Shown here: positions 41,429-49,960 of the stretch, in pieces | Position numbering within the stretch: position 1 is the stretch's first letter | How the letters are laid out: the number at the start of each line of letters is the position of its first letter | DNA from: JBOGZD01 sp050697155 | GTDB lineage: Bacteria > Actinomycetota > Thermoleophilia > Solirubrobacterales > 70-9 | Assembly: GCA_050697155.1 (NCBI GenBank) | Contig: JBOGZD010000001.1 | Span: 1-64,000, forward strand | Length of the DNA stretch: 64,000 nucleotides | Direction: 5' to 3' | Position numbers and translations under genes: made by a program | The notes under the pieces: generated by a model | What the model saw: only the letters and a program-made list of their open reading frames with translations | Database searches by the model: none | Told to the model about the DNA's origin: nothing

Positions 41429-42523
41429 CTAAGCACGGGAGGATCCCAGCGCGGCGATCACCGCGTCCGCGACCTCGTCGGTGCTCGCCGACCCCCCGGG
41501 GGGCCGCAGGTCATAGGTGACCGTCCGGCCCTCGCGCACGACCGCGCCGACCGCGGCCTCGACCCGTTCGCCCGCCTCGCGCTCGCCGAGGTGGTCGAGC
41601 AGCATCGCTCCGCTGCGGATCAGTGCGATCGGGTTGGCGCGTCCGCGCCCGGCCAGTCGCGGAGCCGATCCGTGTGTCGCCTCGAAGACGACGCACTGCT
41701 CGCCGATGTTCACGCCGGGGGCCATCCCGGGGCCCCCGATCAATGCTGCTCCCAAGCCGGAGACGATGTCCCCGTACATGCGCGGCGTCACCAGGACGTC
41801 GTAGCTCTCCGGCTTCGAGACCAGACGCTCGCAGACGGTGTCGACGAGCTCGTCGTCCATTGCCACGTCGCTGTATCCGTCACCGACCTCGCGTGCCACC
41901 TCGAGGAAGAGGCCGTCCGTCTCCGGCATCAGGGAGGCCTTGTGGACGACCGTGACCCGGGAGCGCCCGTGCGCCCTCGCGTAGGCAAAGGCCTCGCCGA
42001 TCACTCGGCGGGCCCCCGATTGCGACAGCGGCTTGATCGAAAGGCCGGTGTCATCCGTCAGCTCGGCAGCACCCGTCTGCCGGATCAGCTCACGCAGCTC
42101 GCCACTCACCGCGCGGTCGTGGGCGAATCCGATCCGGGCGTAGAGGTCCTCGTGGTTCATCTTCACCACCACCAGGTCGACGCCGGGGCGCGGAGGTGCA
42201 ACGCCCTCCAGGGCGCGGCAGGGCCGGATCGTGGTGTGCAGGTCGAGCGCCTCGCGAAGCGCGACGTTCGGGGAACCGTAGGCACGGTCCGCAGAAGTGG
42301 TGAGCGGCCCCTTCAGGGCCACGCCGCGCCGCCGAACCGATTCGGCCACCTGTTCGGGCAGCGGGTTGCCGTGTCGCTCCAGTGCGGCGGCGCCGGCCTC
42401 CTGGACCTCCCACTCGATCCTCGCGCCGCTGGCGTCGATGACACGGCAGGCTGCCTCCACGACCTCGGGGCCGATCCCGTCTCCGGGCACGACGGTCACG
42501 GTGTGAAGCTCGGCAGTGGTCAT
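41429..42523 (-). CDS. isocitrate/isopropylmalate dehydrogenase-family enzyme
   Basis: A 364-residue beta-decarboxylating dehydrogenase. Signatures: VVPGDGIGPEVVEAACRVID at the start, LKGPLTT, the substrate loop GSPNVALREALDLHTTIRPC (Ser/Asn favour isocitrate), NHEDLYARIGF, VTVVHKASLMPETDGLF, the metal site DELVDTVCERL and YGDIVSGLGAALIGGPGMAPG, and the cofactor region FEATHGSAPRLAGRGRANP, which fits NAD use. So NAD-dependent isocitrate dehydrogenase is most likely, but homoisocitrate or tartrate dehydrogenase activity cannot be excluded. If it is IDH it makes 2-oxoglutarate, the co-substrate of the oxygenases at 44527 and 45488. Confidence 0.9.
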   Translation of the reverse strand: MTTAELHTVTVVPGDGIGPEVVEAACRVIDASGARIEWEVQEAGAAALERHGNPLPEQVAESVRRRGVALKGPLTTSADRAYGSPNVALREALDLHTTIRPCRALEGVAPPRPGVDLVVVKMNHEDLYARIGFAHDRAVSGELRELIRQTGAAELTDDTGLSIKPLSQSGARRVIGEAFAYARAHGRSRVTVVHKASLMPETDGLFLEVAREVGDGYSDVAMDDELVDTVCERLVSKPESYDVLVTPRMYGDIVSGLGAALIGGPGMAPGVNIGEQCVVFEATHGSAPRLAGRGRANPIALIRSGAMLLDHLGEREAGERVEAAVGAVVREGRTVTYDLRPPGGSASTDEVADAVIAALGSSRA

Positions 42524-42640
42524 CGCGTGCGCACCACGAGCATCCGGGGGATCCGGGCCCTCGCGGCCGCCAACTTAACCCAACGCAATGGGCCCGCCCT
42601 GGGTGCTCACGCTAGCGTCGCGCCCGCGACGCGACGCGGA

Positions 42641-43429
42641 TCACTGAAAAGGCGTCACGGCTCGCGTCCGGCGCGCGTCTCCCTGCTGGGAACCGCCCTG
42701 CGACGGGCGGGGGGGTCGAGGGCCGCGAGCTCGCGAGCCGAAGGCGAGGAGGCGGAGGCAGACCATGGCGACCATCCCGCCGCCGACCATGATCCAGCCC
42801 GCGACCTCCAGGCCCTCCTCGACGGCCACCCGAACCGGCGCCAGCGACGCGGCTTCGCCGGCCCCCGGGTCTGGCGTGAGCGCCGTGCCGAGGTCGACCG
42901 CGACCGCGACCGCCAACAGCGCGAGCCCGAGCCGCATCACCTGTGCCGCGCGGGGAGCCGCCTCGCGTGAGAGCACCCAGACGGTCAGAAAGACGAACAC
43001 GTAAGCGGGCGCGAAGACGGCCACCTCGATGTTGTCGATACCGATCCGGTCGCCGATCCGTTCGTGCAAGCGCACCAGGTCGTCCATCGAAAGGAAGGTC
43101 AGGGTCGCCGCCAGGATCCAGAACCACGCCCGACGAGCCGGAATGATCAGCGCGTGCAGCGCCGCGACGAGGGCAGCGGCAAAGGTGGCGACCACGGTGA
43201 GCCAGTTGTTGAAGCTGATCTCGAGGGCGGCGTTCAGGCCGAAGACGTCATCGTCGAACACGTAGTGGTTGACGATCGAGCCGACCACGACGGCGCCCGC
43301 GCCGACGAATGCCAGCCAAACCGTGATCCGCAGAAGCCGGTCGCCGATCGATTCCGTATCGAGCGTGCCGCCTTCGAAGTCGCCGCCGGGCCGAGCCCAA
43401 GCGCCAGGGTCCAACCTCGGTCTGTTCAT
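42641..43429 (-). CDS. membrane protein with intramembrane DDLxxxHER motif (paralogue 2)
   Basis: About 262 residues from ATG 43429. An upstream start at 43441 adds four residues. It has six to seven hydrophobic segments and the shared motifs SFNNWLTVV, FLSMDDLVRLHERIGDR and VEEGLEVAGWI. It is longer than the paralogue at 40651 at both ends, with a basic Pro/Arg-rich tail (FGSRARGPRPPRPSQGGSQ). The Asp-Asp, His and Glu of the motif lie near a membrane segment and could form a metal site. The family and function are unknown. Confidence 0.8.
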   Translation of the reverse strand: MNRPRLDPGAWARPGGDFEGGTLDTESIGDRLLRITVWLAFVGAGAVVVGSIVNHYVFDDDVFGLNAALEISFNNWLTVVATFAAALVAALHALIIPARRAWFWILAATLTFLSMDDLVRLHERIGDRIGIDNIEVAVFAPAYVFVFLTVWVLSREAAPRAAQVMRLGLALLAVAVAVDLGTALTPDPGAGEAASLAPVRVAVEEGLEVAGWIMVGGGMVAMVCLRLLAFGSRARGPRPPRPSQGGSQQGDARRTRAVTPFQ

Positions 43430-43694
43430 GGTCGCGCGCACCCTCTTCCCGCTATGTCGGCAGCGTCGAGGGGCTCCTTGAAGCGGTACGTTGACGCGAA
43501 CCCTTGTGCCACTCGCCCTCCCATACCTGATTTAGCGTACCGCCGGCGCCCCGCTCCACCACCGGCGCGGGCCCCTCTGGGCGGATCTCTGCCGGCCACT
43601 CGAGCCGATGCGGATCTGCTGCAAGAACCGTGCCGGTCGACGCGCACGGCCGCCAGTCGCCAAACTACGCGGGCGGGCCTGGGCCCGCCGGAAT

Positions 43695-44429
43695 ATGCCT
43701 CAGTCCGTGGGAAAGCCGAAGACCGCAGAGCTCCATCCGGGGCCCGGCTTCCGGATCCGGACTGAGATCGAGCGGCCCGACGCGAAGATCGTCTCCGCCC
43801 TGGGCCGCTTCGACACGCCTGCGATCTCGGACCTGATGAACCGCCTCTACACGATGGTGCCGGAGGTCCGCTGCCTAACGGATCCCGAGCTGCGCCTGGT
43901 GGGCACCGCCTGCACGGTCAAGGTGTATCCGGGCGACAACCTGATGGTTCACAAGAGCCTCGATATCGCAGAGCGCGGCGATGTGATCGTGGTCGACGCG
44001 AGCTCGTCCTCGCTGACCGCTGTGCTCGGCGACCTGGTCAGCACCAAGGCTCGCCACCGCGGAGTCGCGGGGTTCGTAGTCGACGGCCTGATCCGCGACC
44101 TGCCGGGGATCCGCGCGCTCGGCGACTTCCCCGTCTTCGCCCGCGGCGTGACTCCGATCGGACCCCTGCACCGCGGGCCCGGGGAGATCAATCACGCGAT
44201 CTGTGCCGGTGGCATCGTCGTCCAGCCCGGAGACGTGATCATCGGCGACCTCAACGGGATCGTCGTCGTCCCGCGCGAGTTGGCGCCGGAGATGGTGAAG
44301 CGCCTCGAAGCGCGCAAGGCCGCGGAGGCCGACTACACCGCCGCGGTGAGCGAGGGCGAGTTCTCGAACGCCTGGGTCGACGAGCTGCTCGAGGAGAGCA
44401 GGGTGGAAACGACCTACGGCAGCGCCTGA
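43695..44429 (+). CDS. RraA/HMG-aldolase-like protein
   Basis: About 244 residues from ATG 43695. The RraA-like fold (about 30-215) shows SALGRFDTPAISDLMNRLYT, LVGTACTVKVYPGDN, GDVIVVDASSSS, STKARHRGVAGFVVDGLIRD, PVFARGVTPIGP and VQPGDVIIGDLNGIVVVPRE. GxxxR/D signature residues (DGLIRD, D in GDLNG) match class II aldolases that split 4-hydroxy-4-methyl-2-oxoglutarate or 4-carboxy-4-hydroxy-2-oxoadipate. Plain RraA is an RNase E inhibitor in other bacteria but is shorter. It heads a short plus-strand run with two oxygenase genes. Confidence 0.88.
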   Translation: MPQSVGKPKTAELHPGPGFRIRTEIERPDAKIVSALGRFDTPAISDLMNRLYTMVPEVRCLTDPELRLVGTACTVKVYPGDNLMVHKSLDIAERGDVIVVDASSSSLTAVLGDLVSTKARHRGVAGFVVDGLIRDLPGIRALGDFPVFARGVTPIGPLHRGPGEINHAICAGGIVVQPGDVIIGDLNGIVVVPRELAPEMVKRLEARKAAEADYTAAVSEGEFSNAWVDELLEESRVETTYGSA

Positions 44430-44526
44430 CCGAACGCTTGCCGAGCGGACTGACATCCGCTACCCTGCCCGTCCCTCGCAACAGCGGGGGCAGCGAGCAT
44501 CATCACTGGGGGAAGAGAGGGAGTTC

Positions 44527-45438
44527 ATGGACGACCGGTCCGGGGGGAACAGCGCCGTCGCAGAAGCGGTGATCGATCAGCAGCCACAGTTCACCGCGGC
44601 GTACGAGCCCGATGCGGTGTCGGATGAGCTCGTTGCCAAGTTCAACCGCGACGGCTACATCGTGATCGAGGACGCGGTGAGCCCGGAGACGATCGAGCGC
44701 GTGCGCAGCGCGGCCGACCGGATCGTGGCCGAGGGACGCGAGCCCGGACGCTGGTGGGGCAAGCCCGAGACCGCGCCGCGACGGGTCGAATACCGGGGCA
44801 TCTTCAATCTCGACGACGCATTCATGGATCTGCTCGCGCCAACTGCGGTGTTCCCGCTCGTAGTCAAGATCATGGGCGCCAACCTGCACATGATGAGCAG
44901 CCAGCTCGTTTACCAGAAGCCGCATCAGCCGCCCACGGGGGCCGTCCGCGGCGGCTGGCACCGCGACGTGATCGGCACCTCGGAGGACCTCGGCTACGAC
45001 GCCACGCCGCGGCTCGCCCTGCGCGTCGGCTACTACGTCAGCGACATCAGCCAGCCCGGCAGCGGTGCGACCCTGTTCGCACCCGGGAGCCACCTGCTCA
45101 AGGAACCGATTCCGATGGCGCAGGGGACCGACAACCCCGAGGACTTCGTGCGCCCGAAGGTGAAGCCCGGCGACGCCGTGATCTGGGAGAACCGCACGTT
45201 CCACGCCCCGGAGCGCAACACGAGCGCCGACGTGCGCAAGGCGATCATGATCCAGTACGGGTATCGATGGCTGCGACCGGTGGACTACCTCACTCATCCT
45301 CCCGAGCTCCTCGAACGGTGCGATCCCGTCACCCGCCAGTTGCTGGACTCGACCGACCTCAATCCGGACGGATCGATGACCCGGATGAAGGGATCGAAGT
45401 CGCTGCTCGAGTGGGCAGCCGAGCACGATCTCGCCTGA
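44527..45438 (+). CDS. PhyH-type Fe(II)/2-oxoglutarate dioxygenase
   Basis: A 303-residue phytanoyl-CoA-dioxygenase-family protein. Motifs: FNRDGYIVIEDAVSPETIER near the start, the iron ligands His and Asp in GGWHRDVIG (about residue 140), YVSDISQPGSGATLFAPGSH, the distal His in NRTFHAPERN and the 2-oxoglutarate-binding Arg in VRKAIMIQYGYRW. All ligands are present. Such enzymes hydroxylate lipids or small molecules. A ribosome site (GAGAGGGAG) precedes the ATG. The next gene, 49 bp downstream, is a second oxygenase. Confidence 0.92.
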   Translation: MDDRSGGNSAVAEAVIDQQPQFTAAYEPDAVSDELVAKFNRDGYIVIEDAVSPETIERVRSAADRIVAEGREPGRWWGKPETAPRRVEYRGIFNLDDAFMDLLAPTAVFPLVVKIMGANLHMMSSQLVYQKPHQPPTGAVRGGWHRDVIGTSEDLGYDATPRLALRVGYYVSDISQPGSGATLFAPGSHLLKEPIPMAQGTDNPEDFVRPKVKPGDAVIWENRTFHAPERNTSADVRKAIMIQYGYRWLRPVDYLTHPPELLERCDPVTRQLLDSTDLNPDGSMTRMKGSKSLLEWAAEHDLA

Positions 45439-45487
45439 GACGGCGCTCCCTCGTCAGCCTTGAACCGAGAGCACCAGGAGCGTTGAG

Positions 45488-46486
45488 TTGAAGGTCTTCG
45501 ACTTCGATCCGGCCGAGTACCGGAAGCTATACGCCGAACAGGAGTGGATCCACATCCCCAGCGGCGTGACCCCCGAGTTCCTCGAGGCGATGCGGGAGTT
45601 CGTGGCCCGGTCGCTGGGTGACCACAAGGTGGCCGGCCCGGGCATCGGCGGGAAGGGGCGCAAGGACCAGGCGGTCTTCGAGTTCCCGGCGGAGGTCGAC
45701 TTCCCGGGTGAGGTCTTCGACACGATCGCTCCCCTGAGCGGGCTAAACCGCTCGACGCTCACCCTGTCCGAGCGACATGTGAACGCCTACTACTCGGACG
45801 CCGCCCCGGAGCCGACGGCCCACAAGGATCGCCACTCGTCCCAGATCTCGGTCGGATTGGCGATCGAGAGCCCGGCGGAGTCGCGGGTCGTCGTTTACCC
45901 GTCCGACGATCGGGGGGCGAACCCGTTCAACGTCAGCTTCGCACTGATCGACAGCCTACCTCCCGAGCGCCATCCGGACAGGATCCTGCCCGACGCGCGA
46001 GAAGTCGAGATCGACGACAAGCCCGGGGACGTGGTCGCCTTCCCGGGCTCATCGATTTGGCACCTGCGTCGCCGCCCGGCCGGCGCGGTGATCTTGTATC
46101 TGAAGATGAACGACTTCGGCAGCGATCCGCTGGGCGAGGACCCGAGCACCCCGATACGCCGGCAGGGAACCCTCGAGGCGCTGGCCGACAACTCCAACGG
46201 CGCCGTGCTCGAGCGGGTCCCCGATCTGTCCCGTCGGCTCGACACGATCACCGAGCGCTACCTGCGCGACCAATGGCGCGGACTCATCGAGGCCCAGGTC
46301 TGGGAGCAGAAGCCGGTGCAGCTCTCGGAGTGGGAGCTGCAGCTCCTGCGTGAGGTGGACGGTCAGCGCACCCTCGCCGCGCTGCTCGGAGACGTCGGCT
46401 CCACCGACGAGGAGTCGGCTCTCGCTCGTGTACGGACGCTCGCCGAGCGCGAGATCCTGGATCTGCTGCCCAGCGGCCCTGCTTGA
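45488..46486 (+). CDS. Fe(II)/2-oxoglutarate oxygenase-like protein with C-terminal winged-helix-like domain
   Basis: A 332-residue protein starting at TTG 45488, with CCAGGAGCG upstream. The cupin core (about 90-210) has the HxD iron motif in TAHKDRHSSQISVGLAI and a likely distal His in SSIWHLRRRPAG. About residues 275-330 form a PqqD/winged-helix-like segment (LSEWELQLLREVDGQRTLAA, LARVRTLAEREILDLL) that may bind a peptide or protein substrate, as in some JmjC-like hydroxylases. So it may act on a peptide rather than a small molecule. The family assignment is from motifs only. Confidence 0.75.
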   Translation: MKVFDFDPAEYRKLYAEQEWIHIPSGVTPEFLEAMREFVARSLGDHKVAGPGIGGKGRKDQAVFEFPAEVDFPGEVFDTIAPLSGLNRSTLTLSERHVNAYYSDAAPEPTAHKDRHSSQISVGLAIESPAESRVVVYPSDDRGANPFNVSFALIDSLPPERHPDRILPDAREVEIDDKPGDVVAFPGSSIWHLRRRPAGAVILYLKMNDFGSDPLGEDPSTPIRRQGTLEALADNSNGAVLERVPDLSRRLDTITERYLRDQWRGLIEAQVWEQKPVQLSEWELQLLREVDGQRTLAALLGDVGSTDEESALARVRTLAEREILDLLPSGPA

Positions 46487-46510
46487 GCCCGCGGCCGCAT
46501 CGCGGCGGGC
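46487..46510. terminator. bidirectional hairpin between convergent genes
   Basis: GCCGC (46494-46498) pairs with GCGGC (46502-46506) around ATC, and GCCC (46487-46490) with GGGC (46507-46510), leaving a three-base bulge. It overlaps only intergenic DNA just after the oxygenase stop. No U-tract. Confidence 0.5.
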
Positions 46511-46517
46511 AGCTCGC

Positions 46518-47654
46518 TCACGGCGAGCGCTCGTCGAGCAGCTTGCGCAGGATCGGCACGGCGACCTCGGTCGCGTCGTCAGGCTCAGCGACCAGGTAGT
46601 GGTACTGGAACCCCGGCGTCCCGTTCACCTCGACGATCACACCCCCGCAGTCGCGCAGGGGCCGCGACAGATCCGGGGCGACGAGGTCGATCCCGGCCAG
46701 CCGCAGGCCGACGGCGCGCGCCGCGGTCCCGGCCTCGGCGACCAGTTCCGGGGAGATCGCCTCGCGCACCGTCTCGTTCTCCCGCGGCGCATTCTGGCTC
46801 TCCACCGCCTTGATCGTCACGGACGCTCCGGCGGCGGGCACCGATCCGAGATCGAAACCCTGCCGCTCGAGCGTGAGCACTGCCTCCAGATCGACCGTCA
46901 AGAGCCTGAAGCCCTGCCATCCGCCCCCCTCGAGCCGGCGACGGTTCTCGGCCGCGATCAACTCGGCGATGCTCGACCGACCGTCGCCCTGAACCGACGG
47001 CGGGCGCCGGCGCACCGCATCGAGCAGCTCGCCGTCGAGCACCAGGACGCGATGGGCGACCCCTTGGGCCTGGCGTTCGATCAGCAGGCGCGTGTCCGCT
47101 CGCGAGGCGCGCAGCCGCGCCCGCACCAGCTCCGCGGCGGTCCGGACCCCGCTCGTGACCCCTCCCCCGCCGCCCGTCCCGCTCGCGGGCTTGACCACGC
47201 AGGGAAGCTCGGATTCGGCCATGAAGGTCTCCGCGCTGCGCAGGTCCCGGTAGTCGAACTCGACGTGCTCGGGCACGGATACCCCGTCTGCCGCCAGCAG
47301 CTCGTGCACGCGCGCCTTGTCGAGCGAGAGGCGGTGGGCGACGATGTCCTCGAGCTCGATCCAGTGAAGCCAAACCCGTACGCGGCGAGACCCGCTGCGC
47401 AACTCGAGGAAGCCGGAACCGAGGTCGCCGAGCGTCGCTCCGACGGCATCCGCGGCCCGCTGCCAGATCTCCCGGTACACCGCCCTCACCGGCGCACCGT
47501 CCAATCGGGCGTCCGCGGCACGCTCGCGCCACCGCCTCCACAGATACCCCGGTCCGGTGGAGCGCACCAGATCCAGGCCGGCGCCGAGCTGTCGCGCCGG
47601 CCCGGCTGGGACGGCGCCGAGGAGGCGGGCGGCGGTGGTCCACATGGCGGGCAT
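46518..47654 (-). CDS. ATP-grasp enzyme, cyanophycin-synthetase-like
   Basis: A 378-residue protein. The ATP-grasp core (about 115-370) has LPCVVKPASGTGGGGGVTSG (Gly-rich ATP loop), LLIERQAQGVAHRVLVLDGE, a VQGDGRSSIAELIAAENRRR block as found in cyanophycin synthetases, and the acidic metal site GGVIVEVNGTPGFQYHYLV. There is no Mur-ligase domain, so it is not cyanophycin synthetase itself. It probably ligates an amino acid or acid to an amine. It is divergent from a FemAB-like gene at 47735, repeating the pairing at 37597/38841. Confidence 0.87.
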   Translation of the reverse strand: MPAMWTTAARLLGAVPAGPARQLGAGLDLVRSTGPGYLWRRWRERAADARLDGAPVRAVYREIWQRAADAVGATLGDLGSGFLELRSGSRRVRVWLHWIELEDIVAHRLSLDKARVHELLAADGVSVPEHVEFDYRDLRSAETFMAESELPCVVKPASGTGGGGGVTSGVRTAAELVRARLRASRADTRLLIERQAQGVAHRVLVLDGELLDAVRRRPPSVQGDGRSSIAELIAAENRRRLEGGGWQGFRLLTVDLEAVLTLERQGFDLGSVPAAGASVTIKAVESQNAPRENETVREAISPELVAEAGTAARAVGLRLAGIDLVAPDLSRPLRDCGGVIVEVNGTPGFQYHYLVAEPDDATEVAVPILRKLLDERSP

Positions 47655-47710
47655 CTTCCCGTTTCAGGCCATCGACCGCGCCCCCATGGGTGCCCCGACG
47701 ATGCTTCGGC

Positions 47711-47716
47711 TAGCCT
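47711..47716 (+). promoter_or_regulatory. -10-like box within palindrome GGCTAGCC
   Basis: TAGCCT lies 18 nt before the GTG at 47735. It is part of the palindrome GGCTAGCC (47709-47716), so the same site reads as a -10-like box for the divergent ATP-grasp gene. Confidence 0.4.
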
Positions 47717-47734
47717 GAGCGCGCTGGGCGGGCC

Positions 47735-48784
47735 GTGAAACCGGTTGTAGAGACAGCGTCCGAGCTTGCGGGTCCGCTCGCGGACGAGTGGGGGGAGCTC
47801 GCATCGGCGACCGCAGCGCCGCCATTCCTGCGACCGCGCTGGATCGACAGCTGGTGGCGCGCGTTCGGATCCGGCACGCTCGTGATCTTGGTCCTTCGAC
47901 GGGCGGGCCGCCTGGTCGGGGTCATGCCGCTGGCCCGCCGCCGCGGGGCCCTCGTCTCGACATCCAACTGGCACACGCCGGCGTTCTCCCCCGTCGTCGA
48001 AGACGAGGAGGCCCTCGCCGAGCTGGTCCGGGCGGCCCTCGAACGGACGCGGGTTCGGCTCGATCTCGCGTTCGTCGACGAGGCGTCGCCGGCAATCGAA
48101 ACCTGTGTCCGGGTCAGTGAAGCCGGGGGATTTCGACTCTCAAGTCGGGCGCTCCTGCGGTCCCCCTACCTGGACATCGAGGGCGACTGGCAGGCCTACG
48201 AGGATCAGCTGCCGTCGCGAAAGAAGAAGAAGTATCGGCGGTTCCGGCGGCGTCTGGATGAACAGGGGGAGGTATCCATCGAGCTCTCGGACGGAACCTC
48301 CGGGCTGAGCGAGCTCCTGCGCCAGGGATTCGAGATCGAGGCGGCGGGATACGAGGACAGGCCCGGGACGGCGATCATCGCGCGGCCCGAGACGAAGCGC
48401 TTCTACACCGAGGTCGCGGAGTGGGCTGCTGAGCGAGGGTGGCTGCGGCTGTGGATGCTGCGGCTCGACGGCGCGCCGATCGCATTCGGCTACGGGCTGG
48501 AACACGACCGCGTCTACTTCGACCTCAAGATCGGCTTCGAACCCAGGTACGCAGCGCTTGGACCCGGGGTGCTCCTGTTGAGGGAACGCCTCCAATATGC
48601 GTTCACAGCGTCGCTGAGGACGTACGAATTCCTCGGCGCCCCCGAACGGCACAAACTCGACTGGACGGAGACCCTGCGCGGGCGGATGAAGTTGCAGGTC
48701 TTCGCCCCGACGATCGGCGGCATCGCGAGCAGGATCGCGTGGGAGCGCGGGCGCCCGATCGCGAAGCGGCTGCTCAGGCGGTGA
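47735..48784 (+). CDS. FemAB/BioF2-like GNAT-fold acyltransferase
   Basis: A 349-residue double-GNAT protein of the PF13480 type, starting at GTG 47735. N-terminal half: FLRPRWIDSWWRAFGSGTLV, LVGVMPLARRR. C-terminal half: a basic motif SRKKKKYRRFRRRLDEQGEV, FYTEVAEWAAERGWLRLWML, DGAPIAFGYGLEHDRVYFDL, KIGFEPRYAALGPGVLLLRE. It is related in layout to 37597. It likely transfers an acyl or aminoacyl group during glycan decoration. The last 11 bp overlap the end of the convergent glycosyltransferase gene. Confidence 0.9.
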   Translation: MKPVVETASELAGPLADEWGELASATAAPPFLRPRWIDSWWRAFGSGTLVILVLRRAGRLVGVMPLARRRGALVSTSNWHTPAFSPVVEDEEALAELVRAALERTRVRLDLAFVDEASPAIETCVRVSEAGGFRLSSRALLRSPYLDIEGDWQAYEDQLPSRKKKKYRRFRRRLDEQGEVSIELSDGTSGLSELLRQGFEIEAAGYEDRPGTAIIARPETKRFYTEVAEWAAERGWLRLWMLRLDGAPIAFGYGLEHDRVYFDLKIGFEPRYAALGPGVLLLRERLQYAFTASLRTYEFLGAPERHKLDWTETLRGRMKLQVFAPTIGGIASRIAWERGRPIAKRLLRR

Positions 48785-49940
48785 TCCGCCCCGCGAGGCG
48801 CTCGTAGATCCGAGCGACCTCGCGGACCGTGACCTCGATGTCGAACTCCCGCCGCCGCCGCTCCCTCGCCCGCCGACCCATCTGCTCTGCGCGCGCGCGA
48901 TCCCCGAGCAGCTCCGCGATCGCGTCCGCGAGCGCCAGGTGGTCGCGACGCTCCACCAGCTGGCCGTGGACCGCGGGCTCGATCAGGTCCGGAACCCCGC
49001 CTACCCGGGTCGAGACGACCGGCAGCCCGGCCTCCATGTACTCGAGGATCGAGAGCGGGGTGCCCTCGAAGTCAGACGAGGAGGCGGCAACGTCTACGCC
49101 TCTGAGCACGTCCGGGACGTCCGGCCGATATCCCAGCAAGGTCACGGTCCCCTCGAGTCCCAGCTCGGCGATCTGACGCTCCAACGCCCCTCGCTCCTCC
49201 CCCTCACCCACGATCAGGATGCGGACTCCAGGCACGCGGTCGGCGAGAACCCCCGCGGCGCGAACGAGCACATCGAGCGCCTTCTGGGGTCGAAGCGAGC
49301 CAACGTTGCCGACCACCGGCGCCCCGGGCTCGATCCCGAGCTCGCGCCGCACGTCCCGCCCGCTGGGGGGCGGAAGAGGCGGGATCCCGTTCGGGACGAA
49401 GATCAGCTTCTCAGCCGGGATGCGCTCGATCTCGATCATCCGCCGGCGATCCTCTCTGGAGACGGTGAGGAAGGCATCCACGTTTCGCGCGATCAGGTTT
49501 CGATCGAGAAACCTCCTCATCGGCTGGCCGACGAACGACCAGGTGTGTTCGTGGGCGACCACCACCGGCGTCCGGGCGATCGTCCCGAGGACGGCGCCCC
49601 AGAGATTGGAGCCGAACTTGTGAGCGTGAAGCACGTCGATCCGCTCTCGCCTCAGCAGCGAGAGCAGCGGACGCCACGCTCGCAGGTCGCGTGCGGATCG
49701 ACGCTCGAGGCCGAGGAACCGGACCCCGGCATCGTCGAGGCGACGGAGCGCCTCGGCGATCTCGGGCTGACGCGCGGATCCAGGCGACCACCTGCTCACG
49801 CAAAGCGTCCGCTCGAACCGCTCCGGATCGAGTCGCGCGATGATCTCGTGCGCGAGCGTCTCTCCGCCGCCGGCGGGAAGGATGCCGTCGACGAGGGTGA
49901 CCACCCGCAGCCTCGATCGGTGTCGGAGATCTCGATCCAT
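48774..49940 (-). CDS. GT4-type glycosyltransferase
   Basis: A 388-residue GT-B enzyme. The acceptor half begins RVVTLVDGILPAGGGETLAH. The donor half has VVGNVGSLRPQKALDVLVRA, RILIVGEGEERGALERQIAE, VTLLGYRPDVPDVLRGVDVA and the EX7E-like SDFEGTPLSILEYMEAGLPV. It belongs with family-4 retaining transferases used in polysaccharide assembly. Start choice is uncertain: ATG 49940 is 20 bp from the divergent epimerase start, and the conserved part begins about 12 residues in. Confidence 0.92.
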   Translation of the reverse strand: MDRDLRHRSRLRVVTLVDGILPAGGGETLAHEIIARLDPERFERTLCVSRWSPGSARQPEIAEALRRLDDAGVRFLGLERRSARDLRAWRPLLSLLRRERIDVLHAHKFGSNLWGAVLGTIARTPVVVAHEHTWSFVGQPMRRFLDRNLIARNVDAFLTVSREDRRRMIEIERIPAEKLIFVPNGIPPLPPPSGRDVRRELGIEPGAPVVGNVGSLRPQKALDVLVRAAGVLADRVPGVRILIVGEGEERGALERQIAELGLEGTVTLLGYRPDVPDVLRGVDVAASSSDFEGTPLSILEYMEAGLPVVSTRVGGVPDLIEPAVHGQLVERRDHLALADAIAELLGDRARAEQMGRRARERRRREFDIEVTVREVARIYERLAGRITA

Positions 49941-49960
49941 CTAGGCTACGGCGCGCGACG

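Noticed and set aside
46518..47654. Cyanophycin synthetase
   Set aside because: Only the ATP-grasp-like part is present. The Mur-ligase domain is missing and the protein is far too short.
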